From positions 1 through 64,000 of the forward strand of contig CANKMW010000031.1 of NCBI GenBank assembly GCA_947483555.1: DNA of 64,000 bases, given 5' to 3'. Shown piece by piece: positions 8,301-17,670 of this stretch. The notes under the pieces are model-generated. The model did no database searches and had not been told where the DNA came from. It saw nothing but the letters and a program-made list of their open reading frames with translations. The first letter of the stretch is position 1; every line of letters starts with the position of its first letter. A program made the position numbers and the translations under genes. Origin of the DNA: Myxococcales bacterium (GTDB lineage Bacteria; Myxococcota_A; Polyangia; Haliangiales; Haliangiaceae).

Positions 8301-11300
8301 GATGCCGTGCTGGCGGAGCTGGCAGCAGCGGGAGGGCTGACGATGTTCGGCGACGGCGTCTCGGTGCGTGCCTACCCGGGCGCGCCCGATGCGGTCGTGA
8401 TGGCGGCGACCGGCGCGTGCACCACGCCCTTCCATGTCGAGCGGATCGGCGCGGGTCTGATCCAGCTGGAGCCGAAGACGGCCTGCAAGGGCGACCTGTG
8501 GATCGCCCCGGTCGCCAGCAAGGCGCGCGGCCTCGACGCCGCGACCTTCATGGCCGGTGGCCAGGGCGCCATCACCGGCAGTCACTTCCGGTCGAACCCG
8601 CTTTCGCCAGTCCGTGCACCGACCGTGCTGGGCGCCAAGGACAGTGGGCTCTACCTGCGCGCGCGCGCGCCGAGCGACAGCGCGGCCGCGACCGCGGCCA
8701 AGCGCAGCCAGGCGCTCTACCTGACCGTCCCGGCGCTGAGCGCACCGCTCGTCAACCCGCCGATGGTGCCGTCGCCGGACGAGCCGGTCTACGTCTTCCA
8801 CCAGACCGCGCAGGACGACACCTTCGACTACCCGCCGCTGACGCCGCCCTCGGACGTGGCGTGGATCGACGAGGACATGCCCGACACGGTCTACCAGCCG
8901 CCGTGCGATCCGACCGTGCCGCTCGAGACCAGTTGGGGCAGCGGGCTGACCGGGCCCGGGGCCAAGCCCGCGCACGCCACCGCGATCGTCGATCTGCATG
9001 GCGCGCGCTGGACCTACTACGCCGACGACCGCGGGCGCCTCATCCGCACCGTCAACCACGAGACCGGCGCGTCGCGCTGGATGGACCACGACCCCGACGG
9101 CCGCGTCACCGGGGTCCTCGCCCCCGATGGCGCCCGCCAGTGCTTGCGCTACGACGATCGCGGCAACCTGACCGAGGTGCTGTCGCTGCCGGCGCAGCGA
9201 CCGGGCCTGGTGACGCCGGCGCCGATCCGGCAGCGCTTCGGCTGGACGGCGGCGCCGGCACGGCTCGCCGTGGTGTACGACCCGCGCGATCTCACGCGCG
9301 TGCTGCGCAGCATTGAGTACGACGCGCAGGGGAATCTGCGCGCGGTCACCGAGGCCGACGGCGCGCGGACCGCGGTCGCGCTGGTCGGCGGCAGCGGTGC
9401 CGCCCGCGCGATGCCGGCCTCGGTCGTCGGCCCCGACGGCGCCGTGACCCGGATCGGCTACGACGTCGCGACCGGCACCGTGCGCAGCGTCGCCAGCGAT
9501 GCCACCGGTCCGTCGCCGATCGTCGCCGAGGTGCAGAGCGACGCGGCCGGACGGCCGACGTGGACCACATCGCCGCTCGGCCTGGTCGAGAGCTTCACGT
9601 GGGACGGACCGCTGCTCGAGTCGCGGAGCTGGGACGCCGACGGGCTGGAGCGGCACGAGGCGTACACGTACGACGACGACGCCCAGCTCGTGACGGTCAC
9701 CGGCCCGCGGCGTCGGACCTCGATGGCGTACACCACCGTCGGCGGCCTGGTCTCGGCGACCGACACCGCGCTCGATGCGTCGTTGCCGCCGGCGATCCGC
9801 TGTCAGCTCACCGGGTACGGCGGCCGCGTGCTGGAGCAGGTGTCGGCGGAGGGACTGCGGACCCGGTACGCCCACGATGGCGAGGGTCGCGTTCGCACCG
9901 TGGTCGCCGGCGACCTCGGACCCTCGCCGCTGCCGTGGGATGACGCCTGCCCGGCGCGGGCCAGCGGCGCCAGCGTGGCCGGCACGGTCGCGACGTACGA
10001 GTACGACTCCAGCGGTCGCATGACCGCGATGATCGACGGTCGCGGCCTGCGCACCGTCTGGGAGCACGACGGCTTCGGTCGCACCATCATCGAGCGTCGT
10101 CCCGATGGCGGCGAGACCCTCACCGGCTACGACGTGCTCGGCAACGTGACCTGGCAGTCGGTGTACGGCGGGTTCCCGGGAACCTGGTACCGCGCGCCGG
10201 CCTGGGGCGACCTCGGGCTGATGGCCGCGGTCGAGCTGCGCTACGACCTGCGCGGTCGGCCGAGCGAGGAGTTGCGCTGGCACTTCTCGGCGCCGGGCGC
10301 GGTCGGCGACGGCGTCGCGCGCACCACGTACGCGTATGACGAGGTCGCGCGCACGGTGACGGTCACCGACGATCTCGGCCGAGCGACGCGGCTGCGCGCC
10401 GATGGCGCCGGCCGTGGCGTCGAGGTCCGGCTACCCGACGGCAGCCTGATCAAGACCACGTTCTTGGACGGCGGTCGCACGGTGCGCACGGCGCGGACCG
10501 CGGTCGGCGGTCCGGTGGTCGAGACCGCGACCTTGAACGCGGCCGGTCAGACCGCGGAGACCGCGATCGAGGTCGGCGGCGTCCGCCGCGTGACGAGCTC
10601 GATGGCCGGGCTCGATCCGTTCCTGCCGCTGTCGACGACCTCGGCGACCGGCGTGGTCACGACCCCGAGCTACGACGCCTTCGACCGCGTCCACGGCGTG
10701 AGCACCACGCTGCCCGACGGCATCGGTGAGCGGGTGGAGGTCCTGCTCGATCGCGACGGCCGGGTGCGGTCGCGCGCCAGCGTCGCGGCTCCCGGTCAGT
10801 CGGCGGCGAAGTGGCAGTTCGGATACGACGCGCTCGGCCGCCTCGTCCACGAGGAAGACCCGACCGGCGCCGCGACGGTGACCTCGTACATCGCGGCGAC
10901 CGGGCTGGTCGAGGCGACGGTGGATCCGCGCCGGGTCCGTACGATCTTGTCGTGGGCGCCGGGCGGCTGGCTGGCGAGCGCGTTCGTCGACGCTCCGATC
11001 GCCGAAGACGTCACGCTGACGTACAGCCATGACCCCATGGGCCGGATGATCACGGCCTCGCGCCGTGACGGGGCCACGACCGCGATCAGCAACAGCTTCT
11101 CGTGGGACTCGCTCGGCAACCCGACCAACGAGTTCGATAGCGTACTCGGCACCACGGCGATGAGAACCCACCGCCACGATGGCGCCGGCCAGCGGGTGGC
11201 CTCGACCTATGGCGCCCACGCGGTGACGCGCGGCTTCGACGTGCTCGGCCGCCAGACCTCGCTGGCGGTGGGCGCCGAGTCGCCGGCGACCGCGACCTGG

Positions 11301-13133
11301 ACCTACAACGGGCTCGGCGGCCCGACCAAGCGGCGGCTACGCAACGGGATCGACAGCACCTATTCGTACGACGCGCTGTCCCGGCTCACCGCGGTCGGCG
11401 AGGTCCGTGGCAGCACCCTGGTCGCCGCCCAGGAATGGGAGCTGCCGCTCGACGGCGTGCCGCGCCGCCACTGGGCCCGGACCGCGGTCGGCACGGTGAA
11501 TCGCGTGTTCGGCATCGACGGGGCGGGGCGCCTGTCCGCCGAGCAGGCCGGTGCGTCGTCATTGTTCCAGCTCGGCGCGACCGACCTGCCGGGGCCGGCG
11601 ACCCAGACCGCGCTCGGCGCGATGACGACGGCGCGAACCTCCTACGCGCTCGATGGCCGCAACAACTGGACCAGCCGTAGGGTCGGCGCCGCGACGACCA
11701 GCTACGGCCGCGACGCGCGCGATGCGCTCACCGCGATCGGCGCGCTGGCGGTGACCACCGACGCCACCGGCGCGATCACCAGCGATGGCAGCAACAGCTA
11801 CAGCTACGACGCGCTCGGCCTGATCGCCGAGGTGTTGCCGGCGGCCGGCGGCGGGCGGCGCTACCAGCGCGACGCCCTCGGCCGGGTCGTCACCGAGACC
11901 GACATCGCCACCGGCGCGATCACCCGCTACGGCTGGGACGGCGGCCAGCGCGCCTTGCTCAAGCGCCCCGCCGGCGACCTCGAGACCACGGTCGCCGCCG
12001 AGGGCCTCGATCAGCCGGTGGCAACGATCTACCCCAGCGGCGCGCGCCGCTACTTCCACCAGGATCGGCAGGGCTCGGTCTACGCCCAGACCGACGACGC
12101 CGGCATCGGCCGGCTGTGGATCTCGTACTCGGCCTACGGCGAGCCGACGCTGCGCGACGCCTCCGGCCGCCTCCTGCCGGCCGTGAGCTCGCTGTCGACG
12201 TTCGGCTACCACGGGCTGCCCCACGACTTCGGCCTCGGCCTGGTCGACATGCGCGCCCGCGTCTACAGGCCGACCCTCGGCCGCTTCCTGTCCCCGGATC
12301 CGATCGGCCTCGCCGGCGGTGCCAACCTGTTCGCCTTCGTCGACAGCGGCCCGCTGGCGTGGCGGGATCCGCTGGGGTTGCTGAAGGGCGTCGTGAAGTT
12401 CCTGGAGACCTGGCCCGCCCTGCTGAACGACCGCATCCTCGACGGGTTTGGCATCCCGGAAGCCGACCGCCACGGCGGCGGGACATCCTTCCTCGGTGAT
12501 GTGGTGGACCATGTCGCAGGCACGATCCTGCTGGCCGCTCAGTGCGGCGCGGACGGAAATCGCGACGACGCCTGTCAGCAGGCGACTGGCGAGACGGCGA
12601 TCTTCTTCTTGCCGATGCCGGCGGGCCTCGGCCGCTTCGCCCGCTTCGGACGGTTTGAAGACGAGGCGGCGAAGGTTGCCAGAAGCGGCTCGGGCCCGGC
12701 GGCCGCCTCAGCGCGGTCGGCTGGAGCGGACGCGGCAACCCAATCAGATGAGCTATTCAAGAACCACTTCCCCGGGCACGTGACCGACACGCCGCTGCAG
12801 ACATTCAAGCCCGAGCAGTTGTCGCGAACAACGTTCAACCGCACGCTGAACTATATCGTGGACGAGAACGGGCGCCTCGTTCTGGGCAGGCAGGCGAAAA
12901 GTGTCGGAGGCGGCCACATCGACCTTGCTGGAGGTGGGCCTGTTCAGGCAGCCGGGGAGGTTAGAATTGTGAACGGAGTGATCCGCTACATCGACAACAC
13001 CTCCGGCCACTACTTGCCGGCCGGGGCACGCGCGCGTGCAGCCGCGGAGACAGCATTTCGGCGCGTCGGTCTTGACCCGACGGGCAAGTACGTCGAGAAG
13101 ATCTGGAACGGATCGGCATGGGTACCCAAGTGA
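5340..13133 (+). CDS. Giant RHS/YD-repeat protein with Cys-rich insert and polymorphic-toxin-like tip
   Basis: The 2597-residue product has an N-terminal signal peptide (to about residue 34, LPAAAAD) and a DUF6531-like segment at about 180-235 (DPVDPITGEF, YDGPLGHGWDF). YD repeats follow to about 440, then a very Cys-rich block at about 441-790. A beta-rich stretch follows to about 1220 and YD repeats resume to about 2250. The RHS core ends with GRFLSPDPIGLAGG and the hallmark DPLGL near 2346. The last ~250 residues are unrelated to the core and form a variable tip; its final part (GGGHIDLAGGGPVQAAGEV, SGHYLPAG) looks like a polymorphic toxin domain I cannot name securely. RHS shells encapsulate and deliver such tips, which is inferred here. 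It overlaps the probable immunity gene by 16 nt. Confidence 0.9.
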   Translation: MTPNTRSIAHLLRAGLATMGALVATIHELPAAAADCRTVGNCDPLSSSCPVVCDDPTGTFGGNSTTQRLEPQTGRSVGSDLGSYAIEYYYPNMSHAPLPPGPSRTVDPRGDASDRAEAHRDGQTFEEQARSGRVPAGGAFDRWRRGYAPGGVTVPMPQGVDRDVDGAGKPELPAGALEVADPVDPITGEFVVEHVDLSFPSFGVPFAHERVYRSRADYDGPLGHGWDFSYNQRLVAAPVVADSAGDPPVLDPETGLPIADAGAEFMSPGDGRHCGPVLILSTGSGSTLRFRESSRTADAMTYDGGAADLSLTGRVEDDVASWLLRSRAGDTRQFDAGGLLVSWTDASGVGLSFTWEPGVIRDRRLARVIDSVGRVIEYSYDGADRIVRVAEAASGLEARYEYDSDGGLQRALRADGKSERYEYDVASGRGSGEWIPERQLGAVCANECAMSGRSCDAGGACDAPVAAASSACMASCPACYEECNGGCPRACGASCDDACEPLCGAYCREPAQYDPMRSDCLDLLMTSGAMEVCDSCVDKCQASTQAACDSLFDCILFGGTVEGGPVDIQISDAGGCWRWTWLADVADDFLLGVAALLELLGEGIECVLFDWWWPGAECEVDVARELRSQMCLTDLGDCCALGTHCGPNSCTDGVDCRDACHDTFLGDPVEGSCPAACPDGDWECRDRVAANPLPGSDAHDELIALYGTANDWSQAHGCVPREVARCEGICGDTCSTPCAGECSATCAWTCARECHASDCGSYCIGFDLPGQCEDSCTDSCVEDMRARGPFVGPKYGFTSHLQFNLVRIYDGNGALYLENTYATDIASADFDTVVTQRYGEHSAAMNHIDLAAGGQASTAWSAPLVETLADYDAPAICHYACEATAPDPRDLAVPWSDVILVFGASGGRESPAGGWQVETDFDRWSTLAQPTFAPTFISIDASGTAYLAPRTATSALADYLGALTVTLPAGQATLQVGKRGAVAVTADDAVLAELAAAGGLTMFGDGVSVRAYPGAPDAVVMAATGACTTPFHVERIGAGLIQLEPKTACKGDLWIAPVASKARGLDAATFMAGGQGAITGSHFRSNPLSPVRAPTVLGAKDSGLYLRARAPSDSAAATAAKRSQALYLTVPALSAPLVNPPMVPSPDEPVYVFHQTAQDDTFDYPPLTPPSDVAWIDEDMPDTVYQPPCDPTVPLETSWGSGLTGPGAKPAHATAIVDLHGARWTYYADDRGRLIRTVNHETGASRWMDHDPDGRVTGVLAPDGARQCLRYDDRGNLTEVLSLPAQRPGLVTPAPIRQRFGWTAAPARLAVVYDPRDLTRVLRSIEYDAQGNLRAVTEADGARTAVALVGGSGAARAMPASVVGPDGAVTRIGYDVATGTVRSVASDATGPSPIVAEVQSDAAGRPTWTTSPLGLVESFTWDGPLLESRSWDADGLERHEAYTYDDDAQLVTVTGPRRRTSMAYTTVGGLVSATDTALDASLPPAIRCQLTGYGGRVLEQVSAEGLRTRYAHDGEGRVRTVVAGDLGPSPLPWDDACPARASGASVAGTVATYEYDSSGRMTAMIDGRGLRTVWEHDGFGRTIIERRPDGGETLTGYDVLGNVTWQSVYGGFPGTWYRAPAWGDLGLMAAVELRYDLRGRPSEELRWHFSAPGAVGDGVARTTYAYDEVARTVTVTDDLGRATRLRADGAGRGVEVRLPDGSLIKTTFLDGGRTVRTARTAVGGPVVETATLNAAGQTAETAIEVGGVRRVTSSMAGLDPFLPLSTTSATGVVTTPSYDAFDRVHGVSTTLPDGIGERVEVLLDRDGRVRSRASVAAPGQSAAKWQFGYDALGRLVHEEDPTGAATVTSYIAATGLVEATVDPRRVRTILSWAPGGWLASAFVDAPIAEDVTLTYSHDPMGRMITASRRDGATTAISNSFSWDSLGNPTNEFDSVLGTTAMRTHRHDGAGQRVASTYGAHAVTRGFDVLGRQTSLAVGAESPATATWTYNGLGGPTKRRLRNGIDSTYSYDALSRLTAVGEVRGSTLVAAQEWELPLDGVPRRHWARTAVGTVNRVFGIDGAGRLSAEQAGASSLFQLGATDLPGPATQTALGAMTTARTSYALDGRNNWTSRRVGAATTSYGRDARDALTAIGALAVTTDATGAITSDGSNSYSYDALGLIAEVLPAAGGGRRYQRDALGRVVTETDIATGAITRYGWDGGQRALLKRPAGDLETTVAAEGLDQPVATIYPSGARRYFHQDRQGSVYAQTDDAGIGRLWISYSAYGEPTLRDASGRLLPAVSSLSTFGYHGLPHDFGLGLVDMRARVYRPTLGRFLSPDPIGLAGGANLFAFVDSGPLAWRDPLGLLKGVVKFLETWPALLNDRILDGFGIPEADRHGGGTSFLGDVVDHVAGTILLAAQCGADGNRDDACQQATGETAIFFLPMPAGLGRFARFGRFEDEAAKVARSGSGPAAASARSAGADAATQSDELFKNHFPGHVTDTPLQTFKPEQLSRTTFNRTLNYIVDENGRLVLGRQAKSVGGGHIDLAGGGPVQAAGEVRIVNGVIRYIDNTSGHYLPAGARARAAAETAFRRVGLDPTGKYVEKIWNGSAWVPK

Positions 13134-13516
13134 CCGGCGATGGCAGCAAGCTCCTGCGCGAGGGGCTGGATGACCTGTTCGACGCTGCGAACCGAGCTGT
13201 CGACGCCGGGGCGTCAACCTCAGATTTCGAGCCTGCCTTCGTGCGGCTGCTTGCGTTCGTTCGCGAGAACCCGGAGTGCCAGCCTGCGGCGGAGGCGCGT
13301 TTCGTCGGTGGTGTGCGCAGTGGCGCTCTGTCGTGGGAACTCGTGGCGTTCTGCATGAACACCCTGCGATACCGAGCCGTCGAGGATGAGGTTCGGAGGC
13401 TGCTGGCGGAGCTGCCGGATCCACGGCACACAGCGGTCCTCCTGCATATGCTCGACGCGTTCGGGGACGCCTGGGAGGATGCGGAGATGTATGCGTACTA
13501 CCGGGGGCGGGCATGA
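13118..13516 (+). CDS. Probable immunity protein for the RHS toxin tip
   Basis: This 132-residue, acidic, apparently all-helical protein lacks a signal peptide or membrane segment, so it should be cytoplasmic. Its ATG overlaps the end of the RHS gene by 16 nt and its stop overlaps the next start by 4 nt. No family is recognised from sequence. The assignment rests on position: polymorphic RHS toxins are normally followed at once by a small cognate immunity gene. The tip and this gene also appear somewhat less GC-biased than the RHS core, consistent with exchange of toxin/immunity cassettes. Confidence 0.6.
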   Translation: MGTQVTGDGSKLLREGLDDLFDAANRAVDAGASTSDFEPAFVRLLAFVRENPECQPAAEARFVGGVRSGALSWELVAFCMNTLRYRAVEDEVRRLLAELPDPRHTAVLLHMLDAFGDAWEDAEMYAYYRGRA

Positions 13517-14862
13517 TTCGCCTGCGCGCGGTGCGGGCCCGGCTCACATTCACGGCGTGGGCAAGCGTGACAATCGCTCTCAGCTCAAGCCTCCGGCCAC
13601 CGTCGAGGCGCCGGCGGGCGGGCACCTTGGTGTTGGTTGCGATGGCCGCGGCGCTGGCGGTCATATCGGCGACATCGGCGGCGGCCGAGCCGCGGTGCGC
13701 GACGATCGCCGACTGCGCGAAGCGGTGCGAGGGCGGCGATGCCGCCGCCTGCAGCCTGGTGCGCGACGCGCTGGCGTCGCAATGCGAGCAGAAGGTCGCG
13801 GCGGCCTGCCAGATCCTCGGCGAGGTCTACTGGGAAGGGAGGTTCTCGACGGTGGTCGACGTCGCCCGCGGCGTCCAGCTCAACCGCGCGGCGTGCGAGC
13901 TGGGCGACGGTAATGGCTGCAACCAGTGGGCGTTCGCGCTGGCGTACGGCCAGGGCGTGCCGCGCGACGACGCCCGCGCCGTGCTGGTGTGGAAGCGCGG
14001 CTGCGAGCTCGATGATGGTCTGAGCTGCGGGACGTACGGTGCGCGGCTCCGGGTCGGACGCGGCGTGGCACGCGATGACGAGCTCGCGGGCACGATCCTG
14101 GTCAAGGCGTGCAAGCTGCGCGATCCGACCGGGTGCTCGCAGCTCGGTTACTGGCATGACGATCAGGGCCGCGCAGCCGAAGCGCGCGCCGCCTGGCAAG
14201 TCGCGTGCGCGCTGGGCGGCGCCCCCGCGTGCACCAGGTTGCAGGAGCTCGGCGAGGCGCTCGCGGTCGGGGCCCCGGATGCGCAATCCGAGCACGCCGC
14301 ACACGTCCGTGGCTGCGACGACGACCAGCCAGTGGCGTGCGCCGAGATGGCCGGCGACTTTCGAGCCGGTCATGGCGTCGAGGCCAGCCCCGAAAAGGCC
14401 GACGTCATCGACAGCCGGAACTGCGACACCGGCTTCCCACCGTCGTGCGCGATCCTGGCCGGGCTTCGCGCCGACCAGGGGCAGCTCGCTGACGCCGATC
14501 GCCTGTACAGCCGTGCCTGCGATCTCGGCGACGCGACGGCCTGCCGCTCCGCCGGCTTCGTGCGGCGCACGCTCGGAACCGGCCATGACAAGCGAACGCC
14601 CCTGGAGCTGTTCCAGCGCGGCTGCCGCGCGAACGACCCGGCGAGCTGCTTCGCGGTCGGGGCCATGTTCGAGCGCGGCGACGGTGTACGCGTGAGCGTC
14701 GCCAAGGCGCTGGCCGCCTACACGCGCGCCTGCGACGGCCGGATGATCGTGGCGTGCCTCAACGGCGCCAAGATCGCCCGCGGCGCGAAGGCCGCCCGGT
14801 TGCGCCACAAGGCCTGCACGCTCGGCGGTACGTCGAGCTGCCAGCCGGCGACCGCTCCGTGA
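13513..14862 (+). CDS. Exported Sel1-like repeat protein
   Basis: The longest version has 449 residues and overlaps the upstream stop by 4 nt (ATGA). A hydrophobic signal (GTLVLVAMAAALAVISATSAAA) ends near residue 58, so an internal start close to 13630 is possible. The mature protein is built from about ten ~36-residue helical repeats with paired cysteines (CELGDGNGCNQWAFALAYGQG, CKLRDPTGCSQLGYWH, CDLGDATACRSAGF), the pattern of Cys-containing Sel1/TPR-like repeats. Such proteins usually act as periplasmic interaction scaffolds. It is chained to the lipoprotein gene downstream by a GTGA overlap, so it may travel with the RHS locus, but a functional link is not shown. Confidence 0.8.
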   Translation: MIRLRAVRARLTFTAWASVTIALSSSLRPPSRRRRAGTLVLVAMAAALAVISATSAAAEPRCATIADCAKRCEGGDAAACSLVRDALASQCEQKVAAACQILGEVYWEGRFSTVVDVARGVQLNRAACELGDGNGCNQWAFALAYGQGVPRDDARAVLVWKRGCELDDGLSCGTYGARLRVGRGVARDDELAGTILVKACKLRDPTGCSQLGYWHDDQGRAAEARAAWQVACALGGAPACTRLQELGEALAVGAPDAQSEHAAHVRGCDDDQPVACAEMAGDFRAGHGVEASPEKADVIDSRNCDTGFPPSCAILAGLRADQGQLADADRLYSRACDLGDATACRSAGFVRRTLGTGHDKRTPLELFQRGCRANDPASCFAVGAMFERGDGVRVSVAKALAAYTRACDGRMIVACLNGAKIARGAKAARLRHKACTLGGTSSCQPATAP

Positions 14863-15395
14863 ACGCCAGGGCTCTCGCGTTCCTGGTGCTCGCCGTCGGT
14901 TTGCCGTCGGGAGCCTGTGGCACGTCGGCCCCCGGTCCCGCCGCGCCCGCGGCCGCTCACCCGCCCGGACCCGCCGCGCCCGGACCCGCGGCGCCAGCGG
15001 CGCCCGCGGCGCCCCCGACCTGCGTCAGCAGGTGCCTCGAGGAGTACGCCGTCCCGCGGGGGCCCGACGACGACCTGCGCGGCTACTGCGACGAACGCTG
15101 CGCGCCGATCGAGGGTCCCAGCCCGGACTGCATCCGGCACTGCATCCAGTCGAAGGAGCCGGGCGCGCACTACGACGACGACGGCGAGTATCAGCATGAC
15201 GAGGACCCACGTACCGCCGCCGAGGTCGCGGCCGACGCTGCCGCGTGCGCCGACTCGTGCGCCGACGTGCCGACGGTGAGCTCGCCGGCGATCCAGGCCT
15301 GCATGGCCCACTGCGACGATACCGAGATCCGGTGCCGGATGGACTGCGACCCCGATCCGTTCGAGCACGAGTGCCTGTACATGCCGTGTGACTGA
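14859..15395 (+). CDS. Cys-rich lipoprotein with Pro/Ala linker
   Basis: The GTG start is preferred because it overlaps the Sel1 gene stop as GTGA and gives a clean lipoprotein signal (ALAFLVLAVGLPSGAC). The 178-residue product continues with a low-complexity Pro/Ala linker of about 40 residues, which probably spans cell-envelope layers, and a C-terminal domain with at least 14 cysteines, many as CxxxC pairs (CVSRCLEE, CDERCAP, CIRHCIQS, CADSCADV, CMAHCDD, CRMDC). The regular CxxxC spacing suggests helical hairpins stapled by disulfides. No known family or catalytic motif is recognised. Confidence 0.7.
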   Translation: MNARALAFLVLAVGLPSGACGTSAPGPAAPAAAHPPGPAAPGPAAPAAPAAPPTCVSRCLEEYAVPRGPDDDLRGYCDERCAPIEGPSPDCIRHCIQSKEPGAHYDDDGEYQHDEDPRTAAEVAADAAACADSCADVPTVSSPAIQACMAHCDDTEIRCRMDCDPDPFEHECLYMPCD

Positions 15396-15410
15396 GCGCG
15401 GCACGGCCGG

Positions 15411-17525
15411 TCACGGATCGACGAAGGCGAGCAGCGCGGTCGTGACCGTGGCGAGATCGGAGGGGCTGTCGATCACGTCGAGCGGGAACCCGACCACCAC
15501 GGCGCGGCCGACGAGCCCGACCGCGGCGCCACCGCCGGTGGCGTAGCGGAGCACGACCACGCCGCCGGCGGTGGTGCTGAACGTGTCCGGGAACTCCTCG
15601 GGGTACGGCGCGGCGCTGCCGCCGAAGCCGAACCCGGGCACGGCGGCGAGCGGCCCGCTGCCCGACGCCCGGTCGGTGCCGGCGTCGTCGGCGGCGTGGA
15701 CGGCGCCGGCAACGGCGGCCAGCCACGAGGCGCCGGCGGTGGTCGGCCCGAGCTCGAAGCCGATCTCGCTGCCGGACAGGATGACGTGGCCACCGCCGGC
15801 GAGGTAGGCGTCGAGGGCGGCGCGCTCGGCCGCCGTGAACGTGTGATCGTCGGTCGACTCGTCGCCGACCAGCCAGATCACGACCCGGTACGGCGCCAGC
15901 GCGAAGCCATCCTCGATCACGGCCTCGTTCGAGACGGTGTGGACCGCGCCGGCAGCCTGGCCGACGCGCGCCGCGACCTCGTGGGCCAGGCCGCCCCACG
16001 ATCCGTCGATGACCCGATCGAAGCCGTCGACGACGAGGATGGCGGCATCGGGCGCGACGGCGTAGGCGTCGGTGGGCTGGGCCTCGCCGTCGAGCACGCC
16101 AGCCGCGATCGGAACCAGCCGGACCCGCGCCGCGCCGGCCAGGGCGAAGCTGGCCGAGATCGCGGTCGCGCTGGCCGCCGCCGCGGCGGTCCACGGTCCA
16201 TCGCCGGTTGCGGTCTCGATCCGCCATCCGGTCAGGTCGGGATCGGGAGGCGAACGCCAGGTCGCCGTGGCCGTGCCGGCGGCCGCCGTGACGGTGCGCA
16301 GCTCGGCCCGTGGCCCGCGCCGCCCCGGCAGCCGTGACCAGCGCAGCATCTCGGCGTAGGCACCATCGTCGCGGGTCGAACCGGCGTGGGTCGCCGCGGT
16401 GAAGTAGATGACCGCGGCGGCGTCGCGCAGCGTGGCGTGGGTGAGCGTGGTGGCGACCGCGACCCCGGCGCCGGTCAGCGTGGTCGTGAGCGTCATGTTG
16501 TTGGCGTCGGTGCCGCCGCCCGCGGTGTAGTTCGAGCGCAGGCGCCCGCCGCCGACGACGAAGTCGCGGTAGGTGGCGAGGTAGCCGTAGAGCGAGTCGA
16601 ACAGGTCGACCTGGCGGACGGCGAACGGCGCCGCCGCCGCGAGGTTGGCGGCCACCGCGGCGTAGCCGCCCGAGTGCGAGGTCAGGACCACCTCGCCGAC
16701 CACCGGCCGCGTGATCACGCCGGCGCGGTAGAGAACCGCGATCACCTCGTCGAGGAACGCTGCGGTGCCGTCCGGATCGGCCAGCTTGCCGAAGTCACCC
16801 GAGGCCGTGTTGACCGGTCCCTGGGGCACGACCAGCACGGCGTCGACACCGCTGGCCCACACCTGCTCGCGGTAGCGGTGGGCCGGCACGGTGGCGTCGA
16901 TGGTGGTGCTGTGGCCGTGGAAGTGGACGATCAGATCGTGCGCGTCACGCTGGCGGTACGCGGCCGGCACGAACACGTGCACGCGCGCGTCGGCCCACGG
17001 GCGGCCGGGCGCCGGGAAGGGTGCGGTCGGCATGACCACCACCGCGCTGGCGCCGATCACGGTGCCGCCGGCGCCGGTGACCGGCTCGAACGTCGCCGGC
17101 GGCAAGGCCGGATTGCCGGCCACGCCCCACACCTCGGCGGTGCGCGCGCCGGCGTTGCTGTCGACGGAGAGCGTGGCCGCGGCAACCTCCGGGGCCGCGG
17201 CGCCGGCCCATCGCACGGTCAAGGTCGCCTGTCCGCCGGCGGGCACGACGGTGGGCGCGGCGACGATCGTGAGGTCGGGATCGCCGGCGAGCTGCCAGAC
17301 CAGGTCGGCGCCGCCGGCGCCGGCCGCGTCCTCGGTGCCGGGATTGCGGATCGTGACGTCGAGCGACGTGGCCCCGGTGCCGGCCGCGACGTAGGGCAGG
17401 GCGATGATCTCGGGGACCTCCAGGGCCGGGCCCTCGGGACCGGCATCGATCGGCGCGGCTCCGCCGTCATCGCCGCACCCGGTCGCGATGATCGCCAGCG
17501 TCACGATCGCAGTCAGTCGTGGCAT
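15411..17525 (-). CDS. Lipoprotein with alpha/beta-hydrolase-like and amidotransferase-fold-like domains
   Basis: The 704-residue product starts with a lipobox signal (TLAIIATGC) and an acidic Asp/Gly linker. Residues about 35-150 resemble an Ig-like domain of the choice-of-anchor type (DVTIRNPGTED). Residues about 170-390 look like an alpha/beta hydrolase: LIVHFHGHST is an oxyanion-type strand and TSHSGGY a nucleophile elbow. A fibronectin-like segment (GWRIETATGDGPW) follows, and the last ~220 residues resemble a class I amidotransferase/DUF4350-like fold (VVIWLVGDES, LDAYLAGGGHVILSGSE). It could be a secreted esterase or peptidase-like enzyme; the substrate is unknown. It converges on the plus-strand lipoprotein gene with only 15 bp between the stops. 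Confidence 0.7.
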   Translation of the reverse strand: MPRLTAIVTLAIIATGCGDDGGAAPIDAGPEGPALEVPEIIALPYVAAGTGATSLDVTIRNPGTEDAAGAGGADLVWQLAGDPDLTIVAAPTVVPAGGQATLTVRWAGAAAPEVAAATLSVDSNAGARTAEVWGVAGNPALPPATFEPVTGAGGTVIGASAVVVMPTAPFPAPGRPWADARVHVFVPAAYRQRDAHDLIVHFHGHSTTIDATVPAHRYREQVWASGVDAVLVVPQGPVNTASGDFGKLADPDGTAAFLDEVIAVLYRAGVITRPVVGEVVLTSHSGGYAAVAANLAAAAPFAVRQVDLFDSLYGYLATYRDFVVGGGRLRSNYTAGGGTDANNMTLTTTLTGAGVAVATTLTHATLRDAAAVIYFTAATHAGSTRDDGAYAEMLRWSRLPGRRGPRAELRTVTAAAGTATATWRSPPDPDLTGWRIETATGDGPWTAAAAASATAISASFALAGAARVRLVPIAAGVLDGEAQPTDAYAVAPDAAILVVDGFDRVIDGSWGGLAHEVAARVGQAAGAVHTVSNEAVIEDGFALAPYRVVIWLVGDESTDDHTFTAAERAALDAYLAGGGHVILSGSEIGFELGPTTAGASWLAAVAGAVHAADDAGTDRASGSGPLAAVPGFGFGGSAAPYPEEFPDTFSTTAGGVVVLRYATGGGAAVGLVGRAVVVGFPLDVIDSPSDLATVTTALLAFVDP

Positions 17526-17670
17526 CGCTGCCCGGCGCTCGACGAGCGGTCCATGCCCTGGACTCTACGGCACGGTCGACCTCGGGACGTCGGGTATCCG
17601 CCGCCACGGTGACGAGTGCATCGCCGCCACCGCCGAGGTGCTCGCCCTGCTGAACGGGCGATAGCGCGGA

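Noticed and set aside
7134..10283. A 1049-codon open frame on the minus strand opposite the RHS gene
   Set aside because: Its Arg/Ala/Gly-rich composition and lack of motifs are typical of antisense frames in GC-rich DNA; the plus-strand RHS protein is clearly real.
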